A DNA stretch of 64,000 bases from CAWCTD01 sp963798455. GTDB lineage: Bacteria; Acidobacteriota; Terriglobia; Bryobacterales; Bryobacteraceae. Numbering within the stretch: the stretch's first letter is position 1; each line of letters opens with the position of its first letter. The stretch is taken from contig CAWCTD010000004.1 in the NCBI GenBank assembly GCA_963798455.1, forward strand, positions 558,001-622,000, in the 5' to 3' direction. The notes beneath the pieces are model-generated. The model did not search any database, was not told the origin of the DNA, and saw only the letters and a program-made list of their open reading frames with translations. This document shows, in pieces, positions 43,691 to 51,521 of this stretch. The translations under genes and the position numbers were made by a program.

Positions 43691-44533
43691 TTACTCCTCG
43701 ATCTCCATGGTCGGCTGCTTCGGGCCGCCGGCCTCGGCCAAACGCGCTACCATCGCTTTCGCCAGTTCGATGTAACCGGCGGCATTCGGGCCGCTCCCGT
43801 CGCCCAGAGCCACCGGGCGCCCCGAGTCCCCGCCGGCGCGCACCGCGGGGTCGAGCGCCAGTTCCGCCAGGAAGTGTACCCCCATCTCCAGCGCCGTCCG
43901 CTTCCCGCCCCCGGAGCTGAACACGTCCACCCGCTGCTTGCAGTGGGGACAAATCAGGTAGCTCATGTTCTCGACGATGCCGAGGATCTTGACCTTCACC
44001 TGCCGGAACATGTGTATGGCCTTGCGGGCATCCTCGAGTGAGACATCGGAAGGAGTGGTGACCACCATGGCGCCCGAGAGCGGAACCGTCTGGATCAGCG
44101 AAAGCTGCACGTCGCCGGTGCCCGGAGGCAGGTCGACGATGAGGTAGTCCAATGGCCCCCACTCCACGCCCCGGATGAACTGCTGCATCACGCTGTGCAG
44201 CATGGGGCCGCGCCAGATCAGCGGTTTGTCGCCCGGGTTAAGGAAGCCCATCGACATCAGCCTGACACCGTATTGCTCCAGCGGCACGATGCGCTCGTCG
44301 TGGACCGCCGGCATGTCCTGGATCCCCATCATCAGCGGCACGTTGGGGCCATAGACGTCCGCGTCCATCAGGCCTGTTCTATAGCCCAGGCCCGCCAGCG
44401 CCACCGCCAGATTCACCGCCACGGTGGTCTTGCCGACGCCGCCCTTCCCGCTGCCGACCGCGATGAGATGCTCGACACCTGGAATAGGCTGTTTGGGCTG
44501 CTCGCCCGGTTGATTGGGAGTCATTACTTCCAT
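43691..44533 (-). CDS. mrp: Mrp/ApbC-type P-loop Fe-S carrier ATPase
   Basis: A 280-residue NBP35/Mrp ATPase. The deviant Walker A is GSGKGGVGKTTVA (about 28-40), followed by LMDADVYGPNVPLMMG and VDLPPGTGDVQLSL. The Fe-S-ligating CxxC is present as YLICPHCKQR. It transfers Fe-S clusters to apoproteins. Unlike many bacterial Mrp proteins there is no N-terminal DUF59 domain; the frame begins just before the P loop. It is preceded on the same strand by tsaD. Confidence 0.92.
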   Translation of the reverse strand: MEVMTPNQPGEQPKQPIPGVEHLIAVGSGKGGVGKTTVAVNLAVALAGLGYRTGLMDADVYGPNVPLMMGIQDMPAVHDERIVPLEQYGVRLMSMGFLNPGDKPLIWRGPMLHSVMQQFIRGVEWGPLDYLIVDLPPGTGDVQLSLIQTVPLSGAMVVTTPSDVSLEDARKAIHMFRQVKVKILGIVENMSYLICPHCKQRVDVFSSGGGKRTALEMGVHFLAELALDPAVRAGGDSGRPVALGDGSGPNAAGYIELAKAMVARLAEAGGPKQPTMEIEE

Positions 44534-44534
44534 C

Positions 44535-45641
44535 CTACGCCAGCGTGAGGTTGGCGCGCGCCAACAGAGTGGAGTCGCTGAATTCGCCGCGCTCCATCTT
44601 CGAAAAAGCAGCCGCGGCGACCATCACCGCGTTGTCGGTGGAGAGCCCCGGCGACGGGAAATGCACGGGGTAAGGCAGCCGTAAGGCATACGCCGCCGCG
44701 CGCAGAGCCGAGTTACAGGCCACTCCACCGGAGACGATCAAACAGCGGGCCTGGATCTGCTCCGCGCTCGATACCGCCCGGCGCGACAACTCTTCGATCA
44801 CCGTCCACTGGAACGAAGCCAGCAGGTCGAGAGTCGGTTTTGGCGTAAGCGCGAGCCATTCCTCGGTGGACGGATACGGGTTCCGCTTCAGCAGATCTCG
44901 CCGGGCCTCGATCTCGCCCTTCATGTCCCGCTGCTGGGTCCAGCGCAACACGGCTGTCTTCAGCCCGCTGAAGCTGAAATCGAGCGCATTGCCCTTCATG
45001 CGAGCCAAGGTGAAACGGACCCCTTGGGGATTGCCGTGAGGGGCCAGGCGGTCAATGATGGGACCACCCGGATAGTTGAAACCGAGCAGCTTGGCCACCT
45101 TGTCGAAAGCTTCGCCGGCGGCGTCATCGCGAGTCTTGCCGAGCAGACGATAGTGGAAGCCCTCGCGGACCTCGAACAGGTGCGTGTGCCCGCCGCTCAC
45201 GACCAGCGCCAAGGCAGGATACTCGACCGGCTCGCCGCGCTCCTTCGACTCCAGGACCGCCGCGTGGATGTGGCCCTCGATGTGGTTCACCGCGATCAGC
45301 GGCAGGCTGTGGGCGAACGACAGCGCCTTGGCGTACGTCATTCCGACCAGCAGGGAGCCGACCAGGCCGGGTCCGGAAGTGACCGCCACGGCGGCGAGAT
45401 CCTGGTAGCCGCAACCGGCTTCCTCCAGAGCCGTCGTAACCACGGGCACGATGGCCCGCAGGTGCTCACGTGAAGCCAGTTCCGGCACCACGCCTCCGTA
45501 CTTGCGGTGCGTGGCGAGCTGGGAGGCGACGACCGACGAAAGGACCTCGCGGGCGTCCGCCACCACCGCGGCCGCCGTCTCATCGCAGGAGGTCTCGATG
45601 CCGAGTATGCGCAAGCTGTTATGCTGACTCTCGCGGGCCAT
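44535..45641 (-). CDS. tsaD: tRNA threonylcarbamoyladenosine transferase TsaD
   Basis: A 368-residue ASKHA-fold protein that catalyses the final step of t6A37 formation on ANN-decoding tRNAs. Motifs: ILGIETSCDETAAAVV, the metal-binding HIEGHIHAAVLE (two His), SGGHTHLFEV, and the late VSGGVACNSALR. Its start ATG overlaps the divergent queA ATG by two bases (CATG palindrome); a TTG at codon 10 (just before RILGIETS) is an alternative. It ends two bases before the mrp start. Confidence 0.95.
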   Translation of the reverse strand: MARESQHNSLRILGIETSCDETAAAVVADAREVLSSVVASQLATHRKYGGVVPELASREHLRAIVPVVTTALEEAGCGYQDLAAVAVTSGPGLVGSLLVGMTYAKALSFAHSLPLIAVNHIEGHIHAAVLESKERGEPVEYPALALVVSGGHTHLFEVREGFHYRLLGKTRDDAAGEAFDKVAKLLGFNYPGGPIIDRLAPHGNPQGVRFTLARMKGNALDFSFSGLKTAVLRWTQQRDMKGEIEARRDLLKRNPYPSTEEWLALTPKPTLDLLASFQWTVIEELSRRAVSSAEQIQARCLIVSGGVACNSALRAAAYALRLPYPVHFPSPGLSTDNAVMVAAAAFSKMERGEFSDSTLLARANLTLA

Positions 45642-46707
45642 GCAGCTCTCTGACTTCGATTATCCCTTGCCCGAAGACCGCATCGCACAGCAACCGCTGG
45701 AGGACCGGGCGGCGTCCCGCATGCTTGTGCTTCATCGCCAGGAGCAGCGGTGGGAGGACCGCGCGTTTCGCGAATTGCCCCGGTTCCTCCGCCGGGGCGA
45801 CTGCCTGGTGGTCAACGACTCCAGGGTCTTTCCGTCGCGGCTCTACGGGCACAGGGCCGGCGTGGGCGCGCTGCCCATCGGCAAGAAGAATCCGAGGCGG
45901 CGGGAGTACCTGAGCGGCCGCATCGAAGTCTTCCTGTTGAGGCCGGTCTCCGGCGACTGCAAGACCTGGCAGGCGCTGGTGCATCCCGGCCGTAAAGTGC
46001 GGCTTCGTGAGCGTGTCTTGTTGGCCGATGACCTGGAGGCCGAGATCATCGCCCGCGGGAGCTTTGGAGAACGCACGGTCCGGTTTCATTGCGAAGGAGA
46101 CATCTACGAGCGGCTGGAACAGACAGGTCACGTTCCTCTGCCTCCGTACATACGCCGCCCGGACACGCCGCTGGACCGCGCGCGCTACCAGACTGTGTTC
46201 GCACGCGAGCGGGGTTCGGTGGCGGCGCCGACGGCCGGCCTGCACTTCACGCCGGAGATCCTGGATGCGTGCCGGGCGGCGGGCGCCGAGGTGGCCCGCG
46301 TTACGCTGCACGTGGGACTGGGCACCTTCCAGCCAATTCATACCCCGGTCGTCGAGGAGCACCATTTGCATCCGGAGAGCTTTCATATCGCGGGCGAAGA
46401 GGCAGACAAGATGAGGGCCGCGGCGCGGCTCGTCGCCGTCGGGACCACGGCGGTCCGCACCTTGGAGACCGCCGCGCGGCGAGGCGGTTTGGTGGAGTCG
46501 CAGGGCGAGACCGATCTGTTCCTCTACCCTGGGTCCGAGTTCCAGGCCACCGGCGCGATGCTCACCAACTTCCATTTGCCCCAGAGCAGCCTGCTGCTCC
46601 TGGTCTGCGCCTTCGCCGGCAAGGATCTCGTGCTTGCCGCCTATCGTCACGCGGTCGAGAGTGGCTACCGGTTCTACTCCTACGGCGACTGCATGCTGAT
46701 ACTCTGA
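45640..46707 (+). CDS. queA: S-adenosylmethionine:tRNA ribosyltransferase-isomerase QueA
   Basis: A 355-residue enzyme of queuosine synthesis, which adds the epoxycyclopentane ring to preQ1 in tRNA. The start MQLSDFDYPLPEDRIAQQP is canonical; further signatures are GDCLVVNDSRVFPSRLYG, AAPTAGLHFTPEIL and NFHLPQSSLLLLVCAFAG. Its last bases (TGCTGATACTCTGAAG spanning the stop) are duplicated at 50456-50471, marking the edge of an inserted island. The protein itself is intact. Confidence 0.96.
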   Translation: MQLSDFDYPLPEDRIAQQPLEDRAASRMLVLHRQEQRWEDRAFRELPRFLRRGDCLVVNDSRVFPSRLYGHRAGVGALPIGKKNPRRREYLSGRIEVFLLRPVSGDCKTWQALVHPGRKVRLRERVLLADDLEAEIIARGSFGERTVRFHCEGDIYERLEQTGHVPLPPYIRRPDTPLDRARYQTVFARERGSVAAPTAGLHFTPEILDACRAAGAEVARVTLHVGLGTFQPIHTPVVEEHHLHPESFHIAGEEADKMRAAARLVAVGTTAVRTLETAARRGGLVESQGETDLFLYPGSEFQATGAMLTNFHLPQSSLLLLVCAFAGKDLVLAAYRHAVESGYRFYSYGDCMLIL

Positions 46708-46709
46708 AG
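46694..46709 (+). repeat. Island flank, left 16-bp direct repeat at the queA 3' end
   Basis: TGCTGATACTCTGAAG spans the queA stop codon (TGA 46705-46707) and recurs exactly at 50456-50471 just before mscS. It is the likely left attachment site of the island. Confidence 0.75.
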
Positions 46710-46758
46710 GTATCGGCTTATGTGCATCTTCTCCAATGTTTATGGGCCTTCCGTGAAG

Positions 46759-46770
46759 AAGTCTTACGCA
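46759..46770 (+). repeat. Inner direct repeat of the island, left copy
   Basis: AAGTCTTACGCA, repeated at 50358-50369 in the same orientation. Directly after it is the near-palindrome GTTTTACGCAAAAC (46771-46784), a possible recombinase-binding site. Confidence 0.55.
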
Positions 46771-46793
46771 GTTTTACGCAAAACGTTTGGGAA

Positions 46794-46940
46794 TCACCCG
46801 GCCTTCCTGATCTCAATGACCTCTCCCGCCTTGCCCGCCAGTCTCCGCTCCAGGGCTTCCACGCTGGCCCTCTGCCGCTCGGGGATGGCCCGCTTATAGT
46901 GGGCCAGGGTCATGGCTGCGGTGCTGCGGGGCTGCAACAT
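46794..46940 (-). pseudogene. C-terminal relic of a tyrosine recombinase (fragment 1)
   Basis: The minus-strand frame ends MLQPRSTAAMTLAHYKRAIP then ERQRASVEALERRL. A Tyr after an STAAMTL-type helix followed by a basic AIPE-like tail is how many phage-type integrases end, with the Tyr as nucleophile. Upstream codons (to 47117) show no catalytic Arg/His boxes, so only the tail remains. The upstream limit is approximate. Confidence 0.5.
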
Positions 46941-47113
46941 CTTGTCAGCAATCGTCACATACGACTTACGGCCGTAGGCGACCCGGAAACAGATCCATCC
47001 GAGCAGCCGCATGATCGGGTGGATGCTGGAGTCCGAGTGGAGTGGGTCTCGGTTGCAGTCGGGGCAAAACAATATACTGTTCATGCCCTTACATCGCCAC
47101 TTCCCCCAGACGA

Positions 47114-47233
47114 TCACAGCGCCACCTTGGCCGCTGCTTTCTCCCTAAACAGAGAACCATCCCGGATGTACCGCCGAACCATGTTCACGTTGCGCTGGCC
47201 GGTCTGCCCCACGATGGCGCGCTCGGAGGCGCC
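47114..47233 (-). pseudogene. C-terminal relic of a second tyrosine recombinase (fragment 2)
   Basis: The minus-strand frame reads GASERAIVGQTGQRNVNMVR then RYIRDGSLFREKAAAKVAL and stops at 47114. This closely matches integrase tails of the form IxxQTGHRSxxMVRRYIRxGSLFRxNAA, with the Tyr of RRYIRDG as nucleophile; the box-II His of TGH is Gln here. Only about 39 residues survive, and the sequence differs from fragment 1, so two different integrases left debris. Confidence 0.65.
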
Positions 47234-47252
47234 GGGTGAGCGTTGACGCCCC

Positions 47253-48623
47253 TTACTGTTGCCCCACTTTCGCTCGTCCCCAATCATGTACCAGGGGCGC
47301 GGAGGGCGGCAGGTGGGGATGAACGATTGCCTTGTACTCGCTACAGAATGGCGCAAAAGAGGATATCGCGCAGAGGGTCTTCATCGTGTCAAACACGCTC
47401 GCTAGCCGCTCATTGAAGGATTTGTGCGCGTCTACCGCGAGTTGGTTCTCGAACTGTGCCGTGAGCCCGGCCGTGCCGGTAGCCATCGCCAGCTTCGCCA
47501 GCGTGCCCGCACCCGCATAGGGGTCGTAACCCGCAATGAGTGAAATCAGGAAGCCCCAGCCGTCAGCGTCGAACTCCGTGTTCTGGTTGAAGGTCAATTG
47601 CCCTCCGTTTCGCTGCTGATAGATGTGCCCCAACTCGTGCGCGATGGCGAAGGCGAGTTCGCTGGGAGAATCGCTAATCAACTCAGATAGTCCGATCTCG
47701 ACGAAGACGTCCTTCCCTCCACTTGCGTAGGCGTTGACGACGTTGTTGTAGAGGATGTGAAGCGTCACAGGGGAGGCAAAGGTCGGATCGAGCCAACGTG
47801 CACTGGCCAAGACTTGGCTGTACACGTCCCGGATGCGCTCCCAGTGGGAAATTGGCCATGCGGTTGCGCCCGACGGCAGAGCGGACAAGGTGCCAGAGGC
47901 GTCGCCGTTCAGGGTCCAGGCAACGAAGTCGTTTTGCGGCTGGGGCTCTGCCGCCTCGATATAGAGGACGCCCGAAAAGTCTACGTTCTGCAAACTCGGG
48001 AACTTCTGCCACAGGTTAAAGGCGCTATGACCAGAAGCGGGCACGGTTGTACTCACCGGCCCTCCAAGGAGGTTGCCGTTCGCGTCAAAGACCCGGAGTA
48101 GTACATTGACCGGGACGTTGACGTAAGGGTTCGCCAAGGCAATCCCCAGGAACTTATTCGCGGCGGAGGTGTAGACTATCGTTGGCAGCGACGGCTCTGC
48201 GGTGATCTCCTGAAGTGGCGCGCCATTCACGATCATCCGAAAGGCGACCGTCGCTTGCACCGGCACCGTGCTATCTCCGGATGCCCACCCTACGACAACG
48301 GTCGAGGAGGCCGCGCGGCTTCTCAGGATTCGTACCCCGTTTGAAGGCACCGTGAAGGTCTGCGTACTCGACGGTCCCGAACCGAAGTCTATGGCTGGGG
48401 GACCGCCGTTGTCGTTGTATAACCGGAGAACCACGGTCGCGGACGACAGGCCCACGTTGACGAAAGTGAACGTGGTCTGCCACTTCTGTGCAGCCGCGCC
48501 GCCGTCAGCGAAGTGCGGGAAGTAGAGGTTGACGTGGGCACTCCCGGGTTGCGATTGCGCCGGGCTACAAGTGGTGAATGCCAATGCTAGAAGAACAGCC
48601 ACAAGCAACGGGACGGCTTTCAT
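47253..48623 (-). CDS. Secreted M48-like HExxH metalloprotease
   Basis: A 456-residue exported protein. The ATG at 48623 follows an excellent GGAGGT and opens a signal peptide (MKAVPLLVAVLLALAFTTC). Residues 20-255 are beta-rich, Ala/Ser/Pro-rich repeats of strand type with no family I recognise. The zinc site is FAIAHELGHIYQQ (HExxH) followed by the third ligand Glu in NTEFDADGWGF, the M48/M76-like gluzincin pattern. It is intact and sits on the island between integrase relics and a serine recombinase, so it is plausible cargo. Substrate unknown. Confidence 0.8.
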   Translation of the reverse strand: MKAVPLLVAVLLALAFTTCSPAQSQPGSAHVNLYFPHFADGGAAAQKWQTTFTFVNVGLSSATVVLRLYNDNGGPPAIDFGSGPSSTQTFTVPSNGVRILRSRAASSTVVVGWASGDSTVPVQATVAFRMIVNGAPLQEITAEPSLPTIVYTSAANKFLGIALANPYVNVPVNVLLRVFDANGNLLGGPVSTTVPASGHSAFNLWQKFPSLQNVDFSGVLYIEAAEPQPQNDFVAWTLNGDASGTLSALPSGATAWPISHWERIRDVYSQVLASARWLDPTFASPVTLHILYNNVVNAYASGGKDVFVEIGLSELISDSPSELAFAIAHELGHIYQQRNGGQLTFNQNTEFDADGWGFLISLIAGYDPYAGAGTLAKLAMATGTAGLTAQFENQLAVDAHKSFNERLASVFDTMKTLCAISSFAPFCSEYKAIVHPHLPPSAPLVHDWGRAKVGQQ

Positions 48624-48935
48624 AGCGGGACCTCCGTTCGTGCTCCTTATCCTCGCCACGCAAGGGAGGGCATCGCCACAGCCGACCCCGGTGGCGTGCG
48701 GACTTACTCTCAGGCTGCGCTGCTCAGACGCGCACTTCGGGTATTGTTCTCCTGTTTCGTGAGGAAGTCAATAGTACTGCCTTACCATCGCGTCTGCCTG
48801 GCCCGTAACCAGAGGCGCGTGCGCTGAGCCGCTTTCTCGCCGCGGCTGCTCTGTCCCGCCCCCGGGTGCCGTGAACACCCACGCGGAAGTCACCCCGAAC
48901 GCGCCACGGGGCTGTAATGCGCGGAAAACACCATT

Positions 48936-49616
48936 TCAGGCCCGTTTTGTTTTTTGCTCCGGCTGCGCTCTCAGGATGCGGCTGATGGTGGCCCCGAACC
49001 ATTGCCTGTTCAACATTCGGGTCGGGCGTTTCTCGGCGTTCAGCCGCTCCGCGAGGCCATCCCACGACAGCCCCTCGGCCCGGAGCGCCTTCATGCGGCC
49101 GATGGTCTCCTGCTCTCCCTCGAAGTAGCCGAAGGGCTTTGCGCCCTCGCAGCGGCCGGTCTTGGCCTTCGCTCGCTCCCGCGCCGCACGCAACTTCAGC
49201 ACGATCATGGTCTTCTCGTACTCCGCAATACCGCCCATGACCTGTCGCAGTAGCTTCCTCGTGGGGTCGTTGCCGCATAGGTCCGGTTCGGCGACGGAGA
49301 GAAGCTCGAAGCCGCTCTTCTTCAAATCACCGAGGATGGTTTCCTGCACCATCAGTTCGCGTGCCAGGCGGTCCAGCTTCTCGACCATGACCAAGCGCAC
49401 GCCGTCACTGTGGAGCGCAACCATCAGGTCCGAGAGCGCCGGCCGGTTCGCCAGGTCAACGGTTCCACTGACGCCTTCCTCACGAAACACCTTCACAACC
49501 CGGATGTTGTGTTCCTTCGCGTAGTTCCTGATCGCCTCCAGTTGCCGCGGGAAGCCGTCGCCCTGGACCTGCGCCTTGCCACTCACCCTCAGATATCCGA
49601 AGGCTCTTTTTCGCAT
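48936..49616 (-). CDS. Serine recombinase (resolvase/invertase family)
   Basis: A 226-residue enzyme. The resolvase N-terminal domain (residues 1-140) has the catalytic Ser in FGYLRVSGKAQVQGDG and the Arg motif EKLDRLARELMVQE. The C-terminal part (about 150-226) is a short recombinase/HTH-like region with PFGYFEGEQETIGRMKALR and WDGLAERLNAEKRPTRM. The ATG at 49616 is used since the catalytic domain begins there. It is oriented toward the protease gene. It could mobilise the island or be a resident of an older element. Confidence 0.9.
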   Translation of the reverse strand: MRKRAFGYLRVSGKAQVQGDGFPRQLEAIRNYAKEHNIRVVKVFREEGVSGTVDLANRPALSDLMVALHSDGVRLVMVEKLDRLARELMVQETILGDLKKSGFELLSVAEPDLCGNDPTRKLLRQVMGGIAEYEKTMIVLKLRAARERAKAKTGRCEGAKPFGYFEGEQETIGRMKALRAEGLSWDGLAERLNAEKRPTRMLNRQWFGATISRILRAQPEQKTKRA

Positions 49617-49798
49617 GGCCAAAGTATGCGCCGGGCGGGATCGGCTGTCGAGCACTTTCTTTAGAACGCGCTAGATCCTTGAAAAACAAAGGGGCGTAAT
49701 CACGGCCCGCAGACCCACAAACGATTGGCGGCCTCCGTTTGAGAGAGATAAACTGGGGGGGCCTTGGGCCGGGTTACTCCAAGTGCAGGAGGTCCCCA

Positions 49799-50044
49799 GT
49801 GTTCAACCGACTCATTCAGATCTACACCTGCGTTCTGCTCACATTGATCGCGGCCATGCTCTTCGTGCTGCTCTCTCGACCTTACGAGCCGGTCACGTTG
49901 CAGAGTGTCCGCTCGAGGAAAGTGCGGGCAGACCAGATTCCCCTCGTCCGGGTGCACAGCGGCAACATCGACGTGGGTAACACCGTCGATGTCAATGTGG
50001 AAAGCCCCGTGGAGGTCACGGGTTCCGTGAGTATTGACAGATGA
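49799..50044 (+). CDS. Small single-pass membrane protein of unknown function
   Basis: An 81-residue protein starting with GTG at 49799 after a perfect AGGAGGT at five bases. A transmembrane helix lies at about 6-26 (IQIYTCVLLTLIAAMLFVLL), followed by a predicted extracytoplasmic beta tail (SGNIDVGNTVDVNVESPVEV, GSVSID). I do not recognise it. The quality of the ribosome site makes a real gene likely. It is divergent from the serine recombinase inside the island. Confidence 0.6.
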   Translation: MFNRLIQIYTCVLLTLIAAMLFVLLSRPYEPVTLQSVRSRKVRADQIPLVRVHSGNIDVGNTVDVNVESPVEVTGSVSIDR

Positions 50045-50455
50045 CATTCACGAGTGACTGCCGGCGCCAAGCTCTACAATGCTGGTTGCCTCGCGCTACA
50101 GGCTGCTGGTGCGACTGTGGGCAGCAAGCAAAGGAGCGCGGCGCGGCGCGGCAGGTTCAGGCGTGGGCAGTGTGGCTGGCAGCCAGGTAGGAGATCCTAG
50201 GGGGCCGGCTGATCTGGCCGGCCCCGACCGAGGGGGAGGGGGTGGTCCAAAAATACAGTACCTACGCTCTGGTCGCACTCTTGTTTGTTCGTTTTCCCTG
50301 GAAAATCTGAAGCGCGCTGGGAGTTTTCTCTGAGAGCGCCAGAACTCACGGAAGGGAAAGTCTTACGCAAAATCCTACACAGAATCCTCTTCGCTGGTAG
50401 CGTTGGTGTTCCTGGATGCCCTGAAATCGCACGAAAAACCATAGATCTGCGATTT
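50045..50455. other. Non-coding right part of the island
   Basis: No convincing gene. It holds a strong hairpin, GGGGCCGG (50201-50208), nine-base loop, CCGGCCCC (50218-50225), without a T tract, and the inner repeat AAGTCTTACGCA at 50358-50369. Confidence 0.5.
50358..50369 (+). repeat. Inner direct repeat of the island, right copy
   Basis: AAGTCTTACGCA, identical to 46759-46770. Confidence 0.55.
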
Positions 50456-50471
50456 TGCTGATACTCTGAAG
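50456..50471 (+). repeat. Island flank, right 16-bp direct repeat before mscS
   Basis: TGCTGATACTCTGAAG, identical to the end of queA. The mscS ATG is at 50474, so in the uninserted arrangement the queA stop would sit four bases before it. Confidence 0.75.
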
Positions 50472-50473
50472 AC

Positions 50474-51364
50474 ATGCGCGGCCTGGCCGACCTCACCGTC
50501 GAGACCCTCTACCACTCAGCCCAGCACGCTCTCCGCATGTTGCTCATTCTCGGCGTCGCCCTGCTGGCCTCGAGAATCATCAATCGCTCGATCCCGCGTC
50601 TCCGTGCCCGCATCGTCAAGTTCATGCTGCGGCACGGCGAGGAGAACAACGGGGAACTGGAGAAGCGGGCGGTCACGCTCGGCGCCATCTTTCGCAAGAC
50701 CGCCACAGTGGGCATCTGGATCCTGGCCTCCGTCATGGCTCTCAAGGAAGCGGGCTTCGACATCGGCCCCATTCTGGCCGGCGCGGGAGTGATCGGCCTG
50801 GCCGTCGGCTTCGGTGCGCAGAACCTGGTGCGCGATGTGATCTCGGGCCTGTTCCTGTTGATGGAAAACCAGATCCGCGTTAACGACGTGGTGGTGATTA
50901 ACGGCACGGGCGGCCAGGTCGAGGAGATCAACCTGCGGACGACGGTTCTGCGAGCGACGGACGGCTCAGTCCACATCTTTCCAAACGGCGCGATCCAGAC
51001 TCTCTCCAACATGACCCGCGAGTACTCTTACTATGTTTTCGACATGGGAGTTGCCTACAAGGAGGACACCGATCACGTCGCGGAAGTCATGCGGGATGTC
51101 GCGGCTCAGTTGATGGCGGAGGAGAAGTACAAACCGTTGATCCTGGCGCCTCTGGAAATCCTGGGTGTGGACAGTTTCGCGGATTCGGCTGTGATCATCA
51201 AGGCCCGCATAAAGACGCTGCCCATACAACAGTGGACCGTCGGGCGCGAGATGAACCGGCGGCTGAAAAAGCGGTTCGACGAACTCGGCATCGAGATCCC
51301 TTTTCCCCAGCGCACCATCCACTTCTCGGCGTTACCCCCTCAGGAGCCCCCGAGGCACGCCTAG
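50474..51364 (+). CDS. MscS-family mechanosensitive channel
   Basis: A 296-residue small-conductance channel. Two N-terminal hydrophobic helices (about 20-38, 68-90) precede the pore-lining TM3 region GPILAGAGVIGLAVGFGAQN and the conserved LVRDVISGLFLLMENQIRVNDVV. The beta and C-terminal cytosolic domains follow (HIFPNGAIQTLSNMTREYS). It relieves turgor on hypo-osmotic shock. The stop TAG at 51362-51364 is supplied by a palindromic element inserted at the 3' end, so the original C terminus may have been different. Confidence 0.92.
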   Translation: MRGLADLTVETLYHSAQHALRMLLILGVALLASRIINRSIPRLRARIVKFMLRHGEENNGELEKRAVTLGAIFRKTATVGIWILASVMALKEAGFDIGPILAGAGVIGLAVGFGAQNLVRDVISGLFLLMENQIRVNDVVVINGTGGQVEEINLRTTVLRATDGSVHIFPNGAIQTLSNMTREYSYYVFDMGVAYKEDTDHVAEVMRDVAAQLMAEEKYKPLILAPLEILGVDSFADSAVIIKARIKTLPIQQWTVGREMNRRLKKRFDELGIEIPFPQRTIHFSALPPQEPPRHA

Positions 51365-51478
51365 CAGGCCGCTGAAAAAGGCATTTCTGACACCGCTTGC
51401 TTACGCGCGCGGCTCAGTCTGGTTTCCGAGCCGCGACCGTGAGGGAGCGGTAGGGAGCCTTTTTCAGCAGCCTGCTAG
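51361..51478 (+). mobile_element. 118-bp MITE-like palindromic element after mscS
   Basis: Terminal inverted repeats of 22 bases: CTAGCAGGCCGCTGAAAAAGGC at 51361-51382 and its complement at 51457-51478 with one mismatch. Inside is a second inverted pair, CGCGGCTC and GAGCCGCG, within GAGCCGCGACCGTGAGGGAG, a sequence I remember as a widespread dispersed repeat. It is too short to code. It could act as a bidirectional terminator between mscS and the convergent OPT gene. Confidence 0.65.
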
Positions 51479-51521
51479 CACCTGCGGTCCCAGTTGCGCC
51501 CCGGTGCGCGCGGACCGCTCT

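Larger units (their letters stand above)
46694..50471. mobile_element. Accessory island inserted between queA and mscS (about 3.8 kb)
   Basis: The block is bounded by 16-bp direct repeats and contains two tyrosine-recombinase C-terminal relics, a secreted HExxH protease, an intact serine recombinase and a small membrane protein. Removing it and one repeat joins queA to mscS with only four bases between stop and start. A second pair of direct repeats, AAGTCTTACGCA, lies inside each end at 46759-46770 and 50358-50369. Which recombinase moved the island is unknown; the tyrosine enzymes are only fragments. Confidence 0.65.

Noticed and set aside
50201..50225. Rho-independent terminator
   Set aside because: Strong stem but no T run follows and no gene ends nearby on the plus strand except the small frame at 50044.
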